Assembly (NCBI RefSeq): GCF_033239625.1
Contig: NZ_BTCK01000025.1
Coordinates: forward strand, 1 to 64,000
DNA length: 64,000 bases
Source of the DNA: Paenibacillus_T sp033239625
GTDB lineage: Bacteria; Bacillota; Bacilli; Paenibacillales; Paenibacillaceae
Reading direction: 5' to 3'
Shown here: positions 25,190 to 34,417 of the stretch, piece after piece
Layout: each line of letters begins with the position of its first letter
Numbering within the stretch: position 1 is the stretch's first letter
Notes under the pieces: model-generated
Database searches by the model: none
Seen by the model: the letters and a program-made list of their open reading frames with translations, nothing else
Told to the model about the DNA's origin: nothing
Program-made: the position numbers and the translations under genes

Positions 25190-26281
25190 TCAATCTGCTT
25201 CCTCCGCTGCTCGATTAAGCGTATCGATCGTCACATCGGTCATCCCTGTGTCCGAGAAGGAGGGGAGCTTATGGCCGCCAGCCGCTTGCAGCAGCCGCGA
25301 TACGATCTGAGTGCCCCATTCCTGCTCGTATTGCGACACGGTGGCGGTCAGCTGACCGTTGCGGATGGCGTCCTCGATCTCGGGCATCATGCCGAACGTA
25401 AGCGCGTGGCGGCTGAGCCCCATCGCCTTCCACACGAGTACAGCAGCCGATACGGACAGCGGATCCAGCGCGACGAAGGCGTCAAAATGCGGATGGTCAT
25501 CTATCATCTGCTCCAGATCGGTCTGCGCGGCCGCTTCGCTGCCCTCGTTGTAGCGAACATCTAGGATTTGAATTTCGGTATAGCTCTCAAGATAGTGGCG
25601 CAGCCCTTCGAGCCGTTTATTCAAGCTGTCCATATGCGAGGCGCCTGTCTCGACGAGGATCATGCCGCGGCCGCCAAGCAGTCCGTCGATCAGACCGCCC
25701 ATCCGCTGTCCGGCGAGACGGTTGTCCGCGCCGATGAAGGATAGCCGCTTGCTGCCGGGAGCATCGGATTCGAAGCAGATGACGGGAATGCCCGCGGCAA
25801 TTGCCTTGTCGATAACGGGCTGCATGGCTTCGGCATCGATCGGATCGACGGCAATGCCGTCAACATGACGGTTGATCATATTCTCCATCATCCGGATCTG
25901 CTGCTCCGCGTTCGCTTCATCCGGCGCCTGCACGAGCAGCGTCACATGCTGGGGACCAGCAGCTTGCTGCGCCTGCTTCGTGATCGTCTCGTAGAACGGA
26001 TGAGCGAACGGGTACAAAATGCCGAAGGTAAGCGCTATGTCATTGTTACTGTTACTGTTACTAGCTGTCTTATCCGCAGTTGCAGATTTCACTTCTGTTC
26101 CGGCAATCGCAGTAACGTCGCTTCCATCATCCTCGCTCTTGCCACCCCAGCATCCTGTCGTTAACAGCGCGATGAGCATGACCGTTAGCGCAGTTTGCAA
26201 GCACCGCCGCAGAGTGAGTCGCAGCCGGCGAGACCTATGTCGCTGCTGACCAGTCTGCCGCCCGCTTTTATCGATCAACAT
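25190..26281 (-). CDS. Sugar-binding lipoprotein of a three-component sensor system
   Basis: A 363-residue periplasmic-binding protein of the ribose/LacI fold (PBP1). A long basic N-region, a hydrophobic segment and the lipobox LLTTGC (Cys near residue 44) mark a lipoprotein. The linker is rich in Ser, Asn and Asp. The binding domain starts at ALTFGILYPFAHPFYE and has the DGIAVDPIDAEAMQPVIDKA segment typical of sugar SBPs. It has no permease of its own: it overlaps the response regulator by 14 nt in an operon with a histidine kinase. By analogy with XylFII-LytS-YesN of Clostridium, it probably presents a sugar to the kinase rather than to a transporter. ATG 26281 is preferred to the GTG at 26290. 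Confidence 0.82.
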   Translation of the reverse strand: MLIDKSGRQTGQQRHRSRRLRLTLRRCLQTALTVMLIALLTTGCWGGKSEDDGSDVTAIAGTEVKSATADKTASNSNSNNDIALTFGILYPFAHPFYETITKQAQQAAGPQHVTLLVQAPDEANAEQQIRMMENMINRHVDGIAVDPIDAEAMQPVIDKAIAAGIPVICFESDAPGSKRLSFIGADNRLAGQRMGGLIDGLLGGRGMILVETGASHMDSLNKRLEGLRHYLESYTEIQILDVRYNEGSEAAAQTDLEQMIDDHPHFDAFVALDPLSVSAAVLVWKAMGLSRHALTFGMMPEIEDAIRNGQLTATVSQYEQEWGTQIVSRLLQAAGGHKLPSFSDTGMTDVTIDTLNRAAEEAD

Positions 26282-27497
26282 GCTGCTCACGCCCCGTCAC
26301 GCCTCTCTTGCGGAAATCGCGCGGCGTCATGCCGGTTGCCTTGCGGAACACGTTGGAGAAGTAGTGGGCATCGTTGTACCCCACCTTGAACGCCACTTCA
26401 TACGTCTTATCGTTCGTTGCCAGCAGCAGCTCCATCGCTTTGCGAATGCGCATCTGCATGACGTATTCGATGAACGTCTCGCCGGTTTCCTGCGCGAAAA
26501 TTTTGCTAAGATGCGAGGGACTCATGCGAACATGCGCCGCCGCATCTTGAAGCGAGAGTTTATCATCGCCGATGTGCGCATCGATGAACGATTTCACATC
26601 CCGCAGCTGATCATTATAGCGGCCTGCCGCCTGCGCACGCCACGTCCAGAATTGCTCCGCTACAAGGAGCAGATAACGGACAGCATCCTCCGATGACCGT
26701 ACTTCCGCGATTGCCTGCGTGAAGCGCTGATGCTCCTCCGCCGATAGTTCAGGGCTTCGCAGCAGCTCGCGCGCTGCCTGCCAGCACTCAACGGTCAGAT
26801 CGTTCAGCGCGTACCGCCCATAGCCGGCAGCCGACCAGTCCATGCCATGAAGCGGCGCAAGGTACTCTCGAACGAACGACTCTGTTTCTGCCGGGACGCC
26901 GACTTTCAGGAACGAGATGAATCGCTGACGATCCAGATGCACATGGGAGGGAGCCACTGCTGCACTGGACATTCCAACCGCTCCAGCTGCACCGACCATA
27001 CCGCCGATGCCATCCATCCCAAGTCCAGCAGTGCCGCCTCGCTCAGCTGTACCCCCAGGTACATCGCGCTGCGCCGCAAGCCGATTCGCAAGCTTCTCCA
27101 GCCGTTCGCGCTCTTGGCGCTGGCGGTCAATCTTGCAGCTGACCTCTTGCAGGAGCTTCACGATATCCGCGGCGCTAACCGGCTTCAAGCAGTAGTCCTC
27201 GACGCCAAGGCGAAGCGCCTCGCGTGCATATTGGAACTCATCGTGACCGCTCAGGATGATGATCTTCATCTCCGGGTATTTGTCCCGTACGATTCGGCTT
27301 AGCTCCAAGCCATTCATGAATGGCATCTTAATATCGGTAATGAGAATGTCAGGCACATGCTGATCGATCAGCGGCAGCGCGACCTCGCCATCCGGCGCAT
27401 CCCCGCAGTAGGTGAACCCTTCCTGCGTCCATGGAATGCAATCGCGGATATTCTCGCGGATCAATATTTCGTCGTCAACCAGCATCACTTTTTTCAT
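26268..27497 (-). CDS. AraC-type response regulator (YesN family)
   Basis: A 409-residue cytoplasmic regulator. The receiver domain (1-120) has acidic DDE at 8-10, the phospho-acceptor Asp in DILITDIKMP (about 55) and Lys in YCLKPV (about 105). The C-terminal AraC domain (about 305-400) has both helix-turn-helix units, ending with the AraC signature NDAHYFSNVFRKATGMTPRDFR. Between them (about 150-185) is a low-complexity Gly/Ala/Met insertion not usual in YesN. GGGAGG stands 8 nt before the ATG. The first 23 nt overlap the kinase gene, and the end overlaps the SBP gene. The likely target is the divergent ytfQRT-yjfF promoter. Confidence 0.92.
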   Translation of the reverse strand: MKKVMLVDDEILIRENIRDCIPWTQEGFTYCGDAPDGEVALPLIDQHVPDILITDIKMPFMNGLELSRIVRDKYPEMKIIILSGHDEFQYAREALRLGVEDYCLKPVSAADIVKLLQEVSCKIDRQRQERERLEKLANRLAAQRDVPGGTAERGGTAGLGMDGIGGMVGAAGAVGMSSAAVAPSHVHLDRQRFISFLKVGVPAETESFVREYLAPLHGMDWSAAGYGRYALNDLTVECWQAARELLRSPELSAEEHQRFTQAIAEVRSSEDAVRYLLLVAEQFWTWRAQAAGRYNDQLRDVKSFIDAHIGDDKLSLQDAAAHVRMSPSHLSKIFAQETGETFIEYVMQMRIRKAMELLLATNDKTYEVAFKVGYNDAHYFSNVFRKATGMTPRDFRKRGVTGREQHVDR

Positions 27498-29307
27498 AGA
27501 TCGTTCCTCCCATGCGGTGCGGAATCTTCAGGATGACGCGTGTGCCGGCCTGCGGTTCGCTGTACAGCTCGACGCCGTACGCCTCGCCATAATACAGCCG
27601 GATGCGCTGATGAACGTTGTGGAGCCCGAAGCCTCCCGACACTTCGTCGCCGGTTTTCTCCGGCAGACGCCCCTTCGCCAGCAGCTCGCGAAGCTCGGTG
27701 AGCCGCTGCTCGGTCATGCCGATGCCGTCGTCCTCGACGGCCAGCATCAGGCATCCGCCTGCATCGACGGTTGCGGCGATCGTTATCATGCCGCGTCCGC
27801 GCTTGTTCTTGATGCCGTGATACAGCGCGTTCTCGACGAGCGGCTGGAGCGTCATTTTGAGCAGATGAATGTTGAGCAGCGAATCCGGCACGATAATCTC
27901 GTAGTCGAGAATATCGCGGTATCGCATCTGTTGGATGACGAGATAGCTGCGCACATGCTCGAGCTCCTCCTTCAGCGTCACCCATTCCATCCCTTTGTTC
28001 AAGCCGATTCGGAAAAATCTTGCCAACGCCTGCACGAGCCGGATGACCTGCTCATTCTTGCCGGCTTCGGCCATCCAGATGATCGAGTCGAGCGTGTTGT
28101 AGAGGAAGTGCGGATTAATCTGCGCCTGCAGGGCGCGAAGCTCCGCCTTCTGAATGTTCTCGCGTTCCTTGATGCTCTGATCGAGCAGCTCGCGGATTTT
28201 GCCAAGCATTATATTGAAGCTGTTGCCGAGGTCAGCGATTTCATCGGACCCGGTCGGCTTGACCTTCGCTTCGAGGTAACCGCCTGCCGCCTGCCGCATT
28301 TTGTTCATGAGCACTTGAACAGGGCGGGTGAGACGAGTCGTTACGAAGAAGTACAACGAGATCGTAAACACAAGACTGAGCGTAACGCTTATGATGATCA
28401 GCTGCCGAATCTCATCGGCGTCCCTCATCAGCTCCTGCAGCGGAACGAGGCCGACGATTTTCCAGCCGGTTAGCTGTGATGTGGAATACATAACGAATAA
28501 GGGCTTGCCTACGGAACGTTCAACGAAGCCTTCTCGATCCTCAGCGAGCCGCGGCCCGAGATCAGCGGGTTGGAACGGGAGTGCATCTGACTTAACCGCG
28601 GACGGCATGAAGATGGGATTACCGCCCGAGCTAGCAACATAGAAGTAGCCAGTCTTACCGATCAGGCTGTCATCGCAGAACTGCCTTACGATGCTGTCAT
28701 CCAAGTCGATGACGATGAAGCCGATCACTTCCTTCGTAATGCGCTGCTTGATTGTAGCCATAATCGAGATGACGTTGCGGCCTTCATATTGAAAGCCGTC
28801 GACCCGATCAAGCTCCAACGCTTCTGACGGCGGTACGTTCAGCACCAAATCCGGCTCGCCGAGCAGCTTGACGAAATGCGGATTGCGCAGCGGGTTGCGC
28901 TCCAGCTGGAACACGCCTCGGCGTTCGCTGATGCCCCGCCCATATAAATTCACCATCGAAATATTCAATACGTCTTCGTATTTGTACGTTTCGCGGTACA
29001 GCTCGAACGTGCGCAGTATCGCCTTGGCATCCTCGTACGTGTCGCTCTGGGAGAAGAGGAAGCTCAGCACTTGCGGATTTTCTTCCAGTTCGAGCAGCTT
29101 GCCCGTATCCTGGAACAAACCGTCGATATCCCGGGCGAGCCGATCTGCTTCAAGCAGAGCGGACGCTTTGCCGTGGCCGGATATGGTCGCGAACGATTTC
29201 TGATAAGAGACGAGGCCGACGACGATCATCGGAACCGACGAGATCAGAACGAACATGACGAGCAGCTTCGCGCGAAGACTGGACCATCGCCATCGGATCA
29301 TCTTCAT
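27475..29307 (-). CDS. Sensor histidine kinase (YesM/LytS type)
   Basis: A 610-residue membrane kinase. Transmembrane segment 1 is at about 13-35. The extracellular sensor domain (about 36-300) is dCache-like. Transmembrane segment 2 is at about 305-325. HAMP is at about 325-378 (TRLTRPVQVLMNKM). The His_kinase domain has QAQINPHFLYNTLDSIIWMA, where the His before FLYN is the phosphorylation site (about 410). The ATPase domain has N-box QPLVENALYHGI and G-boxes DDGIGM and GGFGLHNV. AAAGGA precedes the ATG by about 11 nt. First gene of a three-gene operon whose lipoprotein product probably contacts the sensor domain. Confidence 0.93.
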   Translation of the reverse strand: MKMIRWRWSSLRAKLLVMFVLISSVPMIVVGLVSYQKSFATISGHGKASALLEADRLARDIDGLFQDTGKLLELEENPQVLSFLFSQSDTYEDAKAILRTFELYRETYKYEDVLNISMVNLYGRGISERRGVFQLERNPLRNPHFVKLLGEPDLVLNVPPSEALELDRVDGFQYEGRNVISIMATIKQRITKEVIGFIVIDLDDSIVRQFCDDSLIGKTGYFYVASSGGNPIFMPSAVKSDALPFQPADLGPRLAEDREGFVERSVGKPLFVMYSTSQLTGWKIVGLVPLQELMRDADEIRQLIIISVTLSLVFTISLYFFVTTRLTRPVQVLMNKMRQAAGGYLEAKVKPTGSDEIADLGNSFNIMLGKIRELLDQSIKERENIQKAELRALQAQINPHFLYNTLDSIIWMAEAGKNEQVIRLVQALARFFRIGLNKGMEWVTLKEELEHVRSYLVIQQMRYRDILDYEIIVPDSLLNIHLLKMTLQPLVENALYHGIKNKRGRGMITIAATVDAGGCLMLAVEDDGIGMTEQRLTELRELLAKGRLPEKTGDEVSGGFGLHNVHQRIRLYYGEAYGVELYSEPQAGTRVILKIPHRMGGTIYEKSDAG

Positions 29308-29619
29308 AGATGGTGTCGTCCTTTCTGTCTGTATAGATCAGCCTAATGATAACAAATTTGGGTGGGGTATACGATGTAAACGCAACCATTTTGACCTAAA
29401 ATCACAAAAAAAACCTACCTTTCACCCTATTGACCGAAAGCATGAACAAGAAATTCAGGTTATCGCACAAAAAAGTCGGATTTTCCTCTCCGGGCCTCAG
29501 GTTCAAATCGATAAAAAAACGAACGAAACTCGCGTATTGCTCCGTATAACCTGGCAATGTAAGCGTTTTATAATGAACTCACACCGAACAGGTGACCGAT
29601 ATCTAAGGGGGATTTGAAC
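29308..29619. promoter_or_regulatory. Divergent control region between the sensor operon and ytfQ
   Basis: 312 bp without a gene. A -10 box TATAAT is at 29569-29574, about 46 nt before the ytfQ start, without a good -35, as expected for an activator-dependent promoter. CAGGTT occurs twice in direct orientation, 29456 and 29498 (42 bp, about four turns), each followed by an A-run, and may be response-regulator sites. A partial cre-like string, ATGTAAGCG, abuts the -10 box. Confidence 0.5.
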
Positions 29620-30603
29620 GTGAAGAGAAAAACCAAAATGTGGGGACTGCTCACGCTGACGCTGCTCATGCTGGTCGCTACGGCTTGCGGCAAAAGTGAA
29701 GACAAGAAAACGTCGGGGAGCACAAGCGACATCTCGCTCGGCTTCGCACAAGTAGGCGCAGAGAGCGGCTGGCGTACGGCGAACACGAACTCGGTCAAGG
29801 ATTCGGCTGCTGAAGCGGGCTTCGATCTGAAGTTCTCCGATGCGCAGCAGAAGCAAGAGAACCAAATCAAAGCCATTCGTACATTCATTCAGCAAAAGGT
29901 TGACGTTATCGCATTCTCGCCAGTCGTTGAATCCGGTTGGGATACGGTATTGAAAGAAGCGAAGGACGCTGGCATTCCGGTTATCCTGACGGACCGTGCG
30001 GTAGATTCGGCTGACACGTCGCTGTACGTAACGTTCATCGGCTCCGACTTCGTTGAAGAAGGCAAGAAAGCAGGCCAATGGCTGGCTGACCAATACAAAG
30101 ACGCTTCGGCTGACGTGAACATCGTCGAGCTGCAAGGCACGACGGGCTCCGCTCCGGCAATCGACCGCAAATCGGGCTTCGAAGAAGCGATCAAAGGCAA
30201 CTCCCACCTGAAAATCATCGCTTCGCAAACAGGCGACTTCACGCGTGCTAAAGGTAAAGAAGTTATGCAAGCGTTCCTGAAAGCGAATCCGAAGATCGAC
30301 GTGCTGTACGCTCACAATGACGACATGGCGCTCGGCGCAATCCAAGCAATCGAAGCAGCTGGTCTGAAGCCGGGCGTTGATATCAAAATCATCTCCGTCG
30401 ACGCAGTAAAAGACGGCATGACGGCAGCAAGCGAAGGCAAAATCAACTTCATCGTCGAGTGCAATCCGCTCCTCGGACCACAGCTTATGGACGCTGTACG
30501 CGATGTTGTTGCTGGCAAAACGCTTGAGAAACGGATCGTAACGAAGGAAGGCACGTTCACTTCCGAAGAAGCGAAAGCAGCGCTGCCTGACCGCAAATAT
30601 TAA
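29620..30603 (+). CDS. ytfQ: Furanose ABC transporter substrate-binding lipoprotein (YtfQ-like)
   Basis: A 327-residue lipoprotein that captures sugar for the YtfRT-YjfF transporter. The signal peptide ends at the lipobox VATAC (Cys near 21). The mature protein follows E. coli YtfQ closely: LGFAQVGAESGWRTANTNS, the QQKQENQIKAIRTFI segment, VLKEAKDAGIPVILTDR, ELQGTTGSAPAIDRKSGF, SQTGDFTRAKGKEVM and LYAHNDDMALGAIQAIE. YtfQ binds galactofuranose in E. coli; the exact ligand here could be another furanose such as arabinofuranose. The start is GTG at 29620, with AAGGGGG at 8 nt. The TTG two codons upstream is too close to it. First gene of a four-gene operon. Confidence 0.92.
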   Translation: MKRKTKMWGLLTLTLLMLVATACGKSEDKKTSGSTSDISLGFAQVGAESGWRTANTNSVKDSAAEAGFDLKFSDAQQKQENQIKAIRTFIQQKVDVIAFSPVVESGWDTVLKEAKDAGIPVILTDRAVDSADTSLYVTFIGSDFVEEGKKAGQWLADQYKDASADVNIVELQGTTGSAPAIDRKSGFEEAIKGNSHLKIIASQTGDFTRAKGKEVMQAFLKANPKIDVLYAHNDDMALGAIQAIEAAGLKPGVDIKIISVDAVKDGMTAASEGKINFIVECNPLLGPQLMDAVRDVVAGKTLEKRIVTKEGTFTSEEAKAALPDRKY

Positions 30604-30625
30604 TCGTAACAGCCACTTGCGTAAG

Positions 30626-30661
30626 CCGCTTCGGTACGATTTATCGGACGAAGCGGTTTTT
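30626..30661 (+). terminator. Attenuating terminator between ytfQ and ytfR
   Basis: 8-bp stem CCGCTTCG/CGAAGCGG with a 15-nt loop and TTTTT. Partial termination here would give more binding protein than ATPase and permease. Confidence 0.75.
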
Positions 30662-30688
30662 CGCTTGCGGCAGAGAGGAGGAGCAACG

Positions 30689-32227
30689 ATGGCACAGCAT
30701 ACGGGGGCAGAGCCTGTACTGAAGCTGACGAACATTCATAAGCGGTTTCCCGGCGTAAGGGCGTTGTCCGGCGTTGATTTTCGATTATTTCCCGGGGAAG
30801 TACATGCGCTGATGGGCGAGAATGGCGCCGGCAAGTCGACGCTTATTAAGGTGTTGACGGGCGTCTATTCGATCGACGAGGGCACGGTTGAGATGGAAGG
30901 AAAACGGCTCGTCGTGCACAGCCCGCAGGAGGCGCAGGCGGCCGGCATTAGCACCGTGTATCAAGAGGTCAATCTATGTACGAACCTGTCCGTTGCGGAA
31001 AATATTTATATCGGCCGCGAGCCGCGCCGCTTCGGCCGAATCCAGTGGAAAGAAATGAACCGCCGCGCCGCGCAGCTGCTCGAAGAGCGGCTCCATCTTC
31101 GCGTCGACGTGACGCTGCCGCTCAGCGAATACCCGGTCGCGATTCAGCAGCTGGTCGCTATCGCGCGAGCGATTGATATTCAGGCGAGAGTGTTGATCCT
31201 CGATGAGCCAACCTCCAGCTTGGACCGGGGTGAGGTAGCGCGTCTGTTCGAGGTCGTACGCAAGCTGCGCAGCGAAGGAATGGCGATTCTGTTCGTTACG
31301 CACTTCATCGATCAAGTGTATGAAATATCCGATCGGATCACGATTCTGCGAGGCGGGGAACTGATTGCAGAGTACAAGGCTTCCGAGCTGCCGCGGCTTG
31401 AGCTTGTATCCCGCATGATCGGCAAGGAGCTGACCATGCTGGACGAACTGCCGAAGACGGCAGGCGAATTGCGTGCATCGGATGCTCAGACTGCGATTGT
31501 AGAAGCAAGCGGACTTGGTCGCAAAGGCGCGATCGAGCCGTTCGATCTGTCGATCGGGCGCGGCGAAGTGATTGGTCTTGCCGGTCTTCTCGGCTCTGGC
31601 CGAACGGAGCTTGCGCGTCTGTTGTATGGCGCGGATCGGGCCGATCAAGGCAAGCTGCATATTGAAGGCGCCGGCAAGGGTGGCGTGCAGTCGCCGCGCG
31701 GCGCTATTGATGCGGGCTTGGCTTTCTGTCCTGAGAACCGGAAGACGGAAGGGATTATTGAAGATCTGACTGTGCGGGAGAACATTGTCGTGGCGCTGCA
31801 GGCGACGCGCGGATGGTTCAAGACGATTTCGCGCAAGCGGCAGAATGAGATCGCAGAAGAGTATATCAAGACGCTTAACATTCATCCGCCGAACCCGGAA
31901 CAACTGGTGAAGAATCTAAGCGGCGGCAACCAGCAGAAGGTCATTCTCGGCAGATGGCTGCTGACGCAGCCGAAGCTGCTCATATTGGATGAACCAACGC
32001 GAGGGATTGATATCGGTGCCAAGGCGGAGATTCAGCGTCTCGTGCTGACGTTGTCCCGCGAGGAAGGCATGTCAGTGCTGTATGTATCGTCCGAGCTTGA
32101 GGAAGTGCTGCGCGTCAGCGATCGAATCGCTGTCCTGCGCGATCGGGTGAAGGTGGAAGAAATCGGAAAAGACGAGATGGATGAGCAGCGCATCATGAAA
32201 GCAATCGCAGGAGGTGAAGGCGCATGA
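30689..32227 (+). CDS. ytfR: Sugar ABC transporter ATP-binding protein with two NBDs (YtfR-like)
   Basis: A 512-residue ATPase with two fused nucleotide-binding domains, as in RbsA/MglA/YtfR. NBD1 has Walker A GENGAGKST (about 40) and Walker B VLILDEPTSS, with a degenerate signature (LSEYPVAIQQLV). NBD2 has a modified Walker A (GLLGSGRTE), the signature LSGGNQQKV (about 412) and Walker B LLILDEPTRG. This asymmetry is normal for the family. The ATG at 30689 follows GAGAGGAGGAG. The frame is open back to 30617 but no ribosome site supports it. Its TGA overlaps the ytfT ATG (ATGA). Confidence 0.94.
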   Translation: MAQHTGAEPVLKLTNIHKRFPGVRALSGVDFRLFPGEVHALMGENGAGKSTLIKVLTGVYSIDEGTVEMEGKRLVVHSPQEAQAAGISTVYQEVNLCTNLSVAENIYIGREPRRFGRIQWKEMNRRAAQLLEERLHLRVDVTLPLSEYPVAIQQLVAIARAIDIQARVLILDEPTSSLDRGEVARLFEVVRKLRSEGMAILFVTHFIDQVYEISDRITILRGGELIAEYKASELPRLELVSRMIGKELTMLDELPKTAGELRASDAQTAIVEASGLGRKGAIEPFDLSIGRGEVIGLAGLLGSGRTELARLLYGADRADQGKLHIEGAGKGGVQSPRGAIDAGLAFCPENRKTEGIIEDLTVRENIVVALQATRGWFKTISRKRQNEIAEEYIKTLNIHPPNPEQLVKNLSGGNQQKVILGRWLLTQPKLLILDEPTRGIDIGAKAEIQRLVLTLSREEGMSVLYVSSELEEVLRVSDRIAVLRDRVKVEEIGKDEMDEQRIMKAIAGGEGA

Positions 32228-33312
32228 CCGCGGAACCGAAAGAACGTTATTCGTCAGGCAGCAAGTCGAGCTGGATGAACCGAGTATACAAGCATCATTT
32301 GTTCTGGCCGATGGCATTATGGATCGCACTGTTGTTATTCAATTTGTTCTACTCGCCGTCGTTCTTCAAGATCGTTGTCCGAGAAGGGCATCTGTACGGC
32401 AGCCTCATTGATATTCTGAACTTCGGAGCGCCGCTTATGATCGTCGCGGTCGGCATGACGACGGTTATCGCCACGCGCGGCATCGATCTGTCGGTCGGTT
32501 CGGTGGTGGCGATCGCAGGAGCGCTCGCATGCCAGATGATCAGCCAAGGAAGTGATCAGAACGCGCTATCCCTCGTCATCTACGCCGTTGTAATGGCGCT
32601 CGTGTTGTCGCTGCTGCTTGGCATATGGAACGGATTGCTCGTATCCTTAACTGGCATTCAGCCGATTATTGCGACGCTCATTCTGATGGTAGCGGGACGC
32701 GGCATCGCGCAGCTTATTACAGACGGGCAAATCATTACGGTGTCGAGTACGCCGTATCAATATATCGGAGCGGGCTCGCTCGCGGGACTGCCATTCTCGA
32801 TCTTCCTCGTAGCGATCGTATTCGCGATCTCAGCGCTGCTGACCCGCCGTACGGCGCTTGGCTTGTACATTGAATCGGTCGGCTGCAACCCGGAAGCAAG
32901 CCGCTTAGCCGGCATTCGGGCGAAAACGGTTATGATCATCGTGTACATGTTCTGCGGTTTGTGCGCAGGCGTCGCAGGATTGATTCTGAGCGGCAACGTA
33001 GCGAGCGCGGACGGCAACAATGCGGGCTTGTGGATTGAGTTGGATGCGATTCTTGCCGTCGTTATCGGCGGTACATCGCTGGTTGGAGGGCGGTTTTATT
33101 TGACCGGCACCATCGTCGGCGCTCTCATGATTCAGACGTTGACGACGACGATCTACTCGGTTGGCGTCAAGCCTGAGGTAACGCTCGTCGTGAAGGCGGT
33201 CGTTGTGCTCGCGGTGTGCCTTATTCAGTCGGAACCATTCCGTAAAGCTATAATCAGTCGTTGGAAGACACGTCGTTATCCAGCAGAGCGGGAGGTAACG
33301 CGCCATGCTTAA
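32224..33312 (+). CDS. ytfT: Sugar ABC transporter permease (YtfT-like)
   Basis: A 362-residue membrane subunit of the BPD_transp_2 family. It has about eight to ten helices, a cytoplasmic N-terminal tail of about 30 residues, and the conserved RGIDLSVGSVVAIAGA (about 85). The coupling-helix region SVGCNPEASRLAGI (about 218) and IGGTSLVGGRF (about 282) contact the ATPase. It begins in a 4-nt overlap with ytfR and ends in an 8-nt overlap with yjfF, so the three genes are translationally coupled in the same order as in E. coli. Confidence 0.93.
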   Translation: MTAEPKERYSSGSKSSWMNRVYKHHLFWPMALWIALLLFNLFYSPSFFKIVVREGHLYGSLIDILNFGAPLMIVAVGMTTVIATRGIDLSVGSVVAIAGALACQMISQGSDQNALSLVIYAVVMALVLSLLLGIWNGLLVSLTGIQPIIATLILMVAGRGIAQLITDGQIITVSSTPYQYIGAGSLAGLPFSIFLVAIVFAISALLTRRTALGLYIESVGCNPEASRLAGIRAKTVMIIVYMFCGLCAGVAGLILSGNVASADGNNAGLWIELDAILAVVIGGTSLVGGRFYLTGTIVGALMIQTLTTTIYSVGVKPEVTLVVKAVVVLAVCLIQSEPFRKAIISRWKTRRYPAEREVTRHA

Positions 33313-34285
33313 GCGACAGCATCTGCCGGTGGCGGCCACAATCGCGCTGTTCATTCTCATGTTCATGATGGGCTCGTTCCGTTATACCGGCTTTTTCTCC
33401 GTGCAAGTATTGTTCAATCTGCTCATCGATAACGCGTTCCTGCTGATCGTTGCGATCGGGATGACGTTCGTCATCATCTCTGGAGGCATCGACTTATCGG
33501 TCGGATCGATGGTCGCGCTGACGACGATGATGTCTGCAGGCTTGCTGCAGCAGGGCGGATGGCCTGCCTGGGCGGTCATTCCGTTCGTGCTGGCAGTCGG
33601 TTCGCTGTTCGGCGCAGCAATGGGAGCGCTCATTCATTATTTCAAAATTCAACCGTTCATCGTTACCCTTGCGGGGATGTTCCTTGCGCGGGGCCTGTGC
33701 TACGTGATCAGCATCAATACGATTACGATCGATAACGGGTTCTATACCAAGATGGCGCAGACGAAAATCAGCTTCGGCGATTACTTCATTTCGCCAAGCG
33801 TCATTATTGCGCTCGTCGTGCTCGTGCTCGCGATTTATATTGCGCATTATACGCGGTTCGGCCGGTCGACTTATGCGATTGGCGGCAGCGAACAGTCGGC
33901 TCTCCTGATGGGATTGCCAGTCGCTCGTACGAAGATCATGGTGTACATGTTCAGCGGCTTCTGCTCCGCGATGGGCGGTGTCGTCTTCACGTTCTACATG
34001 CTGTCCGGTTATGGCCTGCATGCGGTAGGACTGGAGCTGGATGCAATTGCCGCAGCCGTCATCGGCGGCACGCTGCTGACCGGTGGTGTCGGCTACGTGT
34101 TCGGCACCTTCGCAGGCGTCATGATCTATGGCGTCATTCAGACGCTCATCGTGTTCCAAGGCACGCTCAGCTCGTGGTGGACGCGCATCATTATCGGCAT
34201 TCTGCTGTTTGCTTTCATCGTGCTGCAGCGCTTGTTCACGATGCGCAGCGATCGCAAGAGCGGCAGCGTGGAGAAGATGGCTTAA
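33305..34285 (+). CDS. yjfF: Sugar ABC transporter permease (YjfF-like)
   Basis: A 326-residue second permease, pairing with YtfT in the membrane. Family signatures are ISGGIDLSVGSMVALTTM (about 60), AIGGSEQSALLMGLPV (about 194) and AAVIGGTLLTGGVGYV (about 250). Hydrophobic throughout, with a short basic C-terminal tail. Last gene of the transporter operon; a tandem leader repeat and a second YtfQ paralogue follow 275 bp later. Confidence 0.93.
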   Translation: MLKRQHLPVAATIALFILMFMMGSFRYTGFFSVQVLFNLLIDNAFLLIVAIGMTFVIISGGIDLSVGSMVALTTMMSAGLLQQGGWPAWAVIPFVLAVGSLFGAAMGALIHYFKIQPFIVTLAGMFLARGLCYVISINTITIDNGFYTKMAQTKISFGDYFISPSVIIALVVLVLAIYIAHYTRFGRSTYAIGGSEQSALLMGLPVARTKIMVYMFSGFCSAMGGVVFTFYMLSGYGLHAVGLELDAIAAAVIGGTLLTGGVGYVFGTFAGVMIYGVIQTLIVFQGTLSSWWTRIIIGILLFAFIVLQRLFTMRSDRKSGSVEKMA

Positions 34286-34417
34286 ATCCGAAAACCGAAC
34301 TATTTTAACTTGTAATAGAAGTGCAGGAATTAATAGAGAGAGAAGCGAACGATATAGGCAGTGGTTTACACGGCGGACGGTGCCCAGCATCGTCCGCCGC
34401 TGGAATGTAAAGACATA

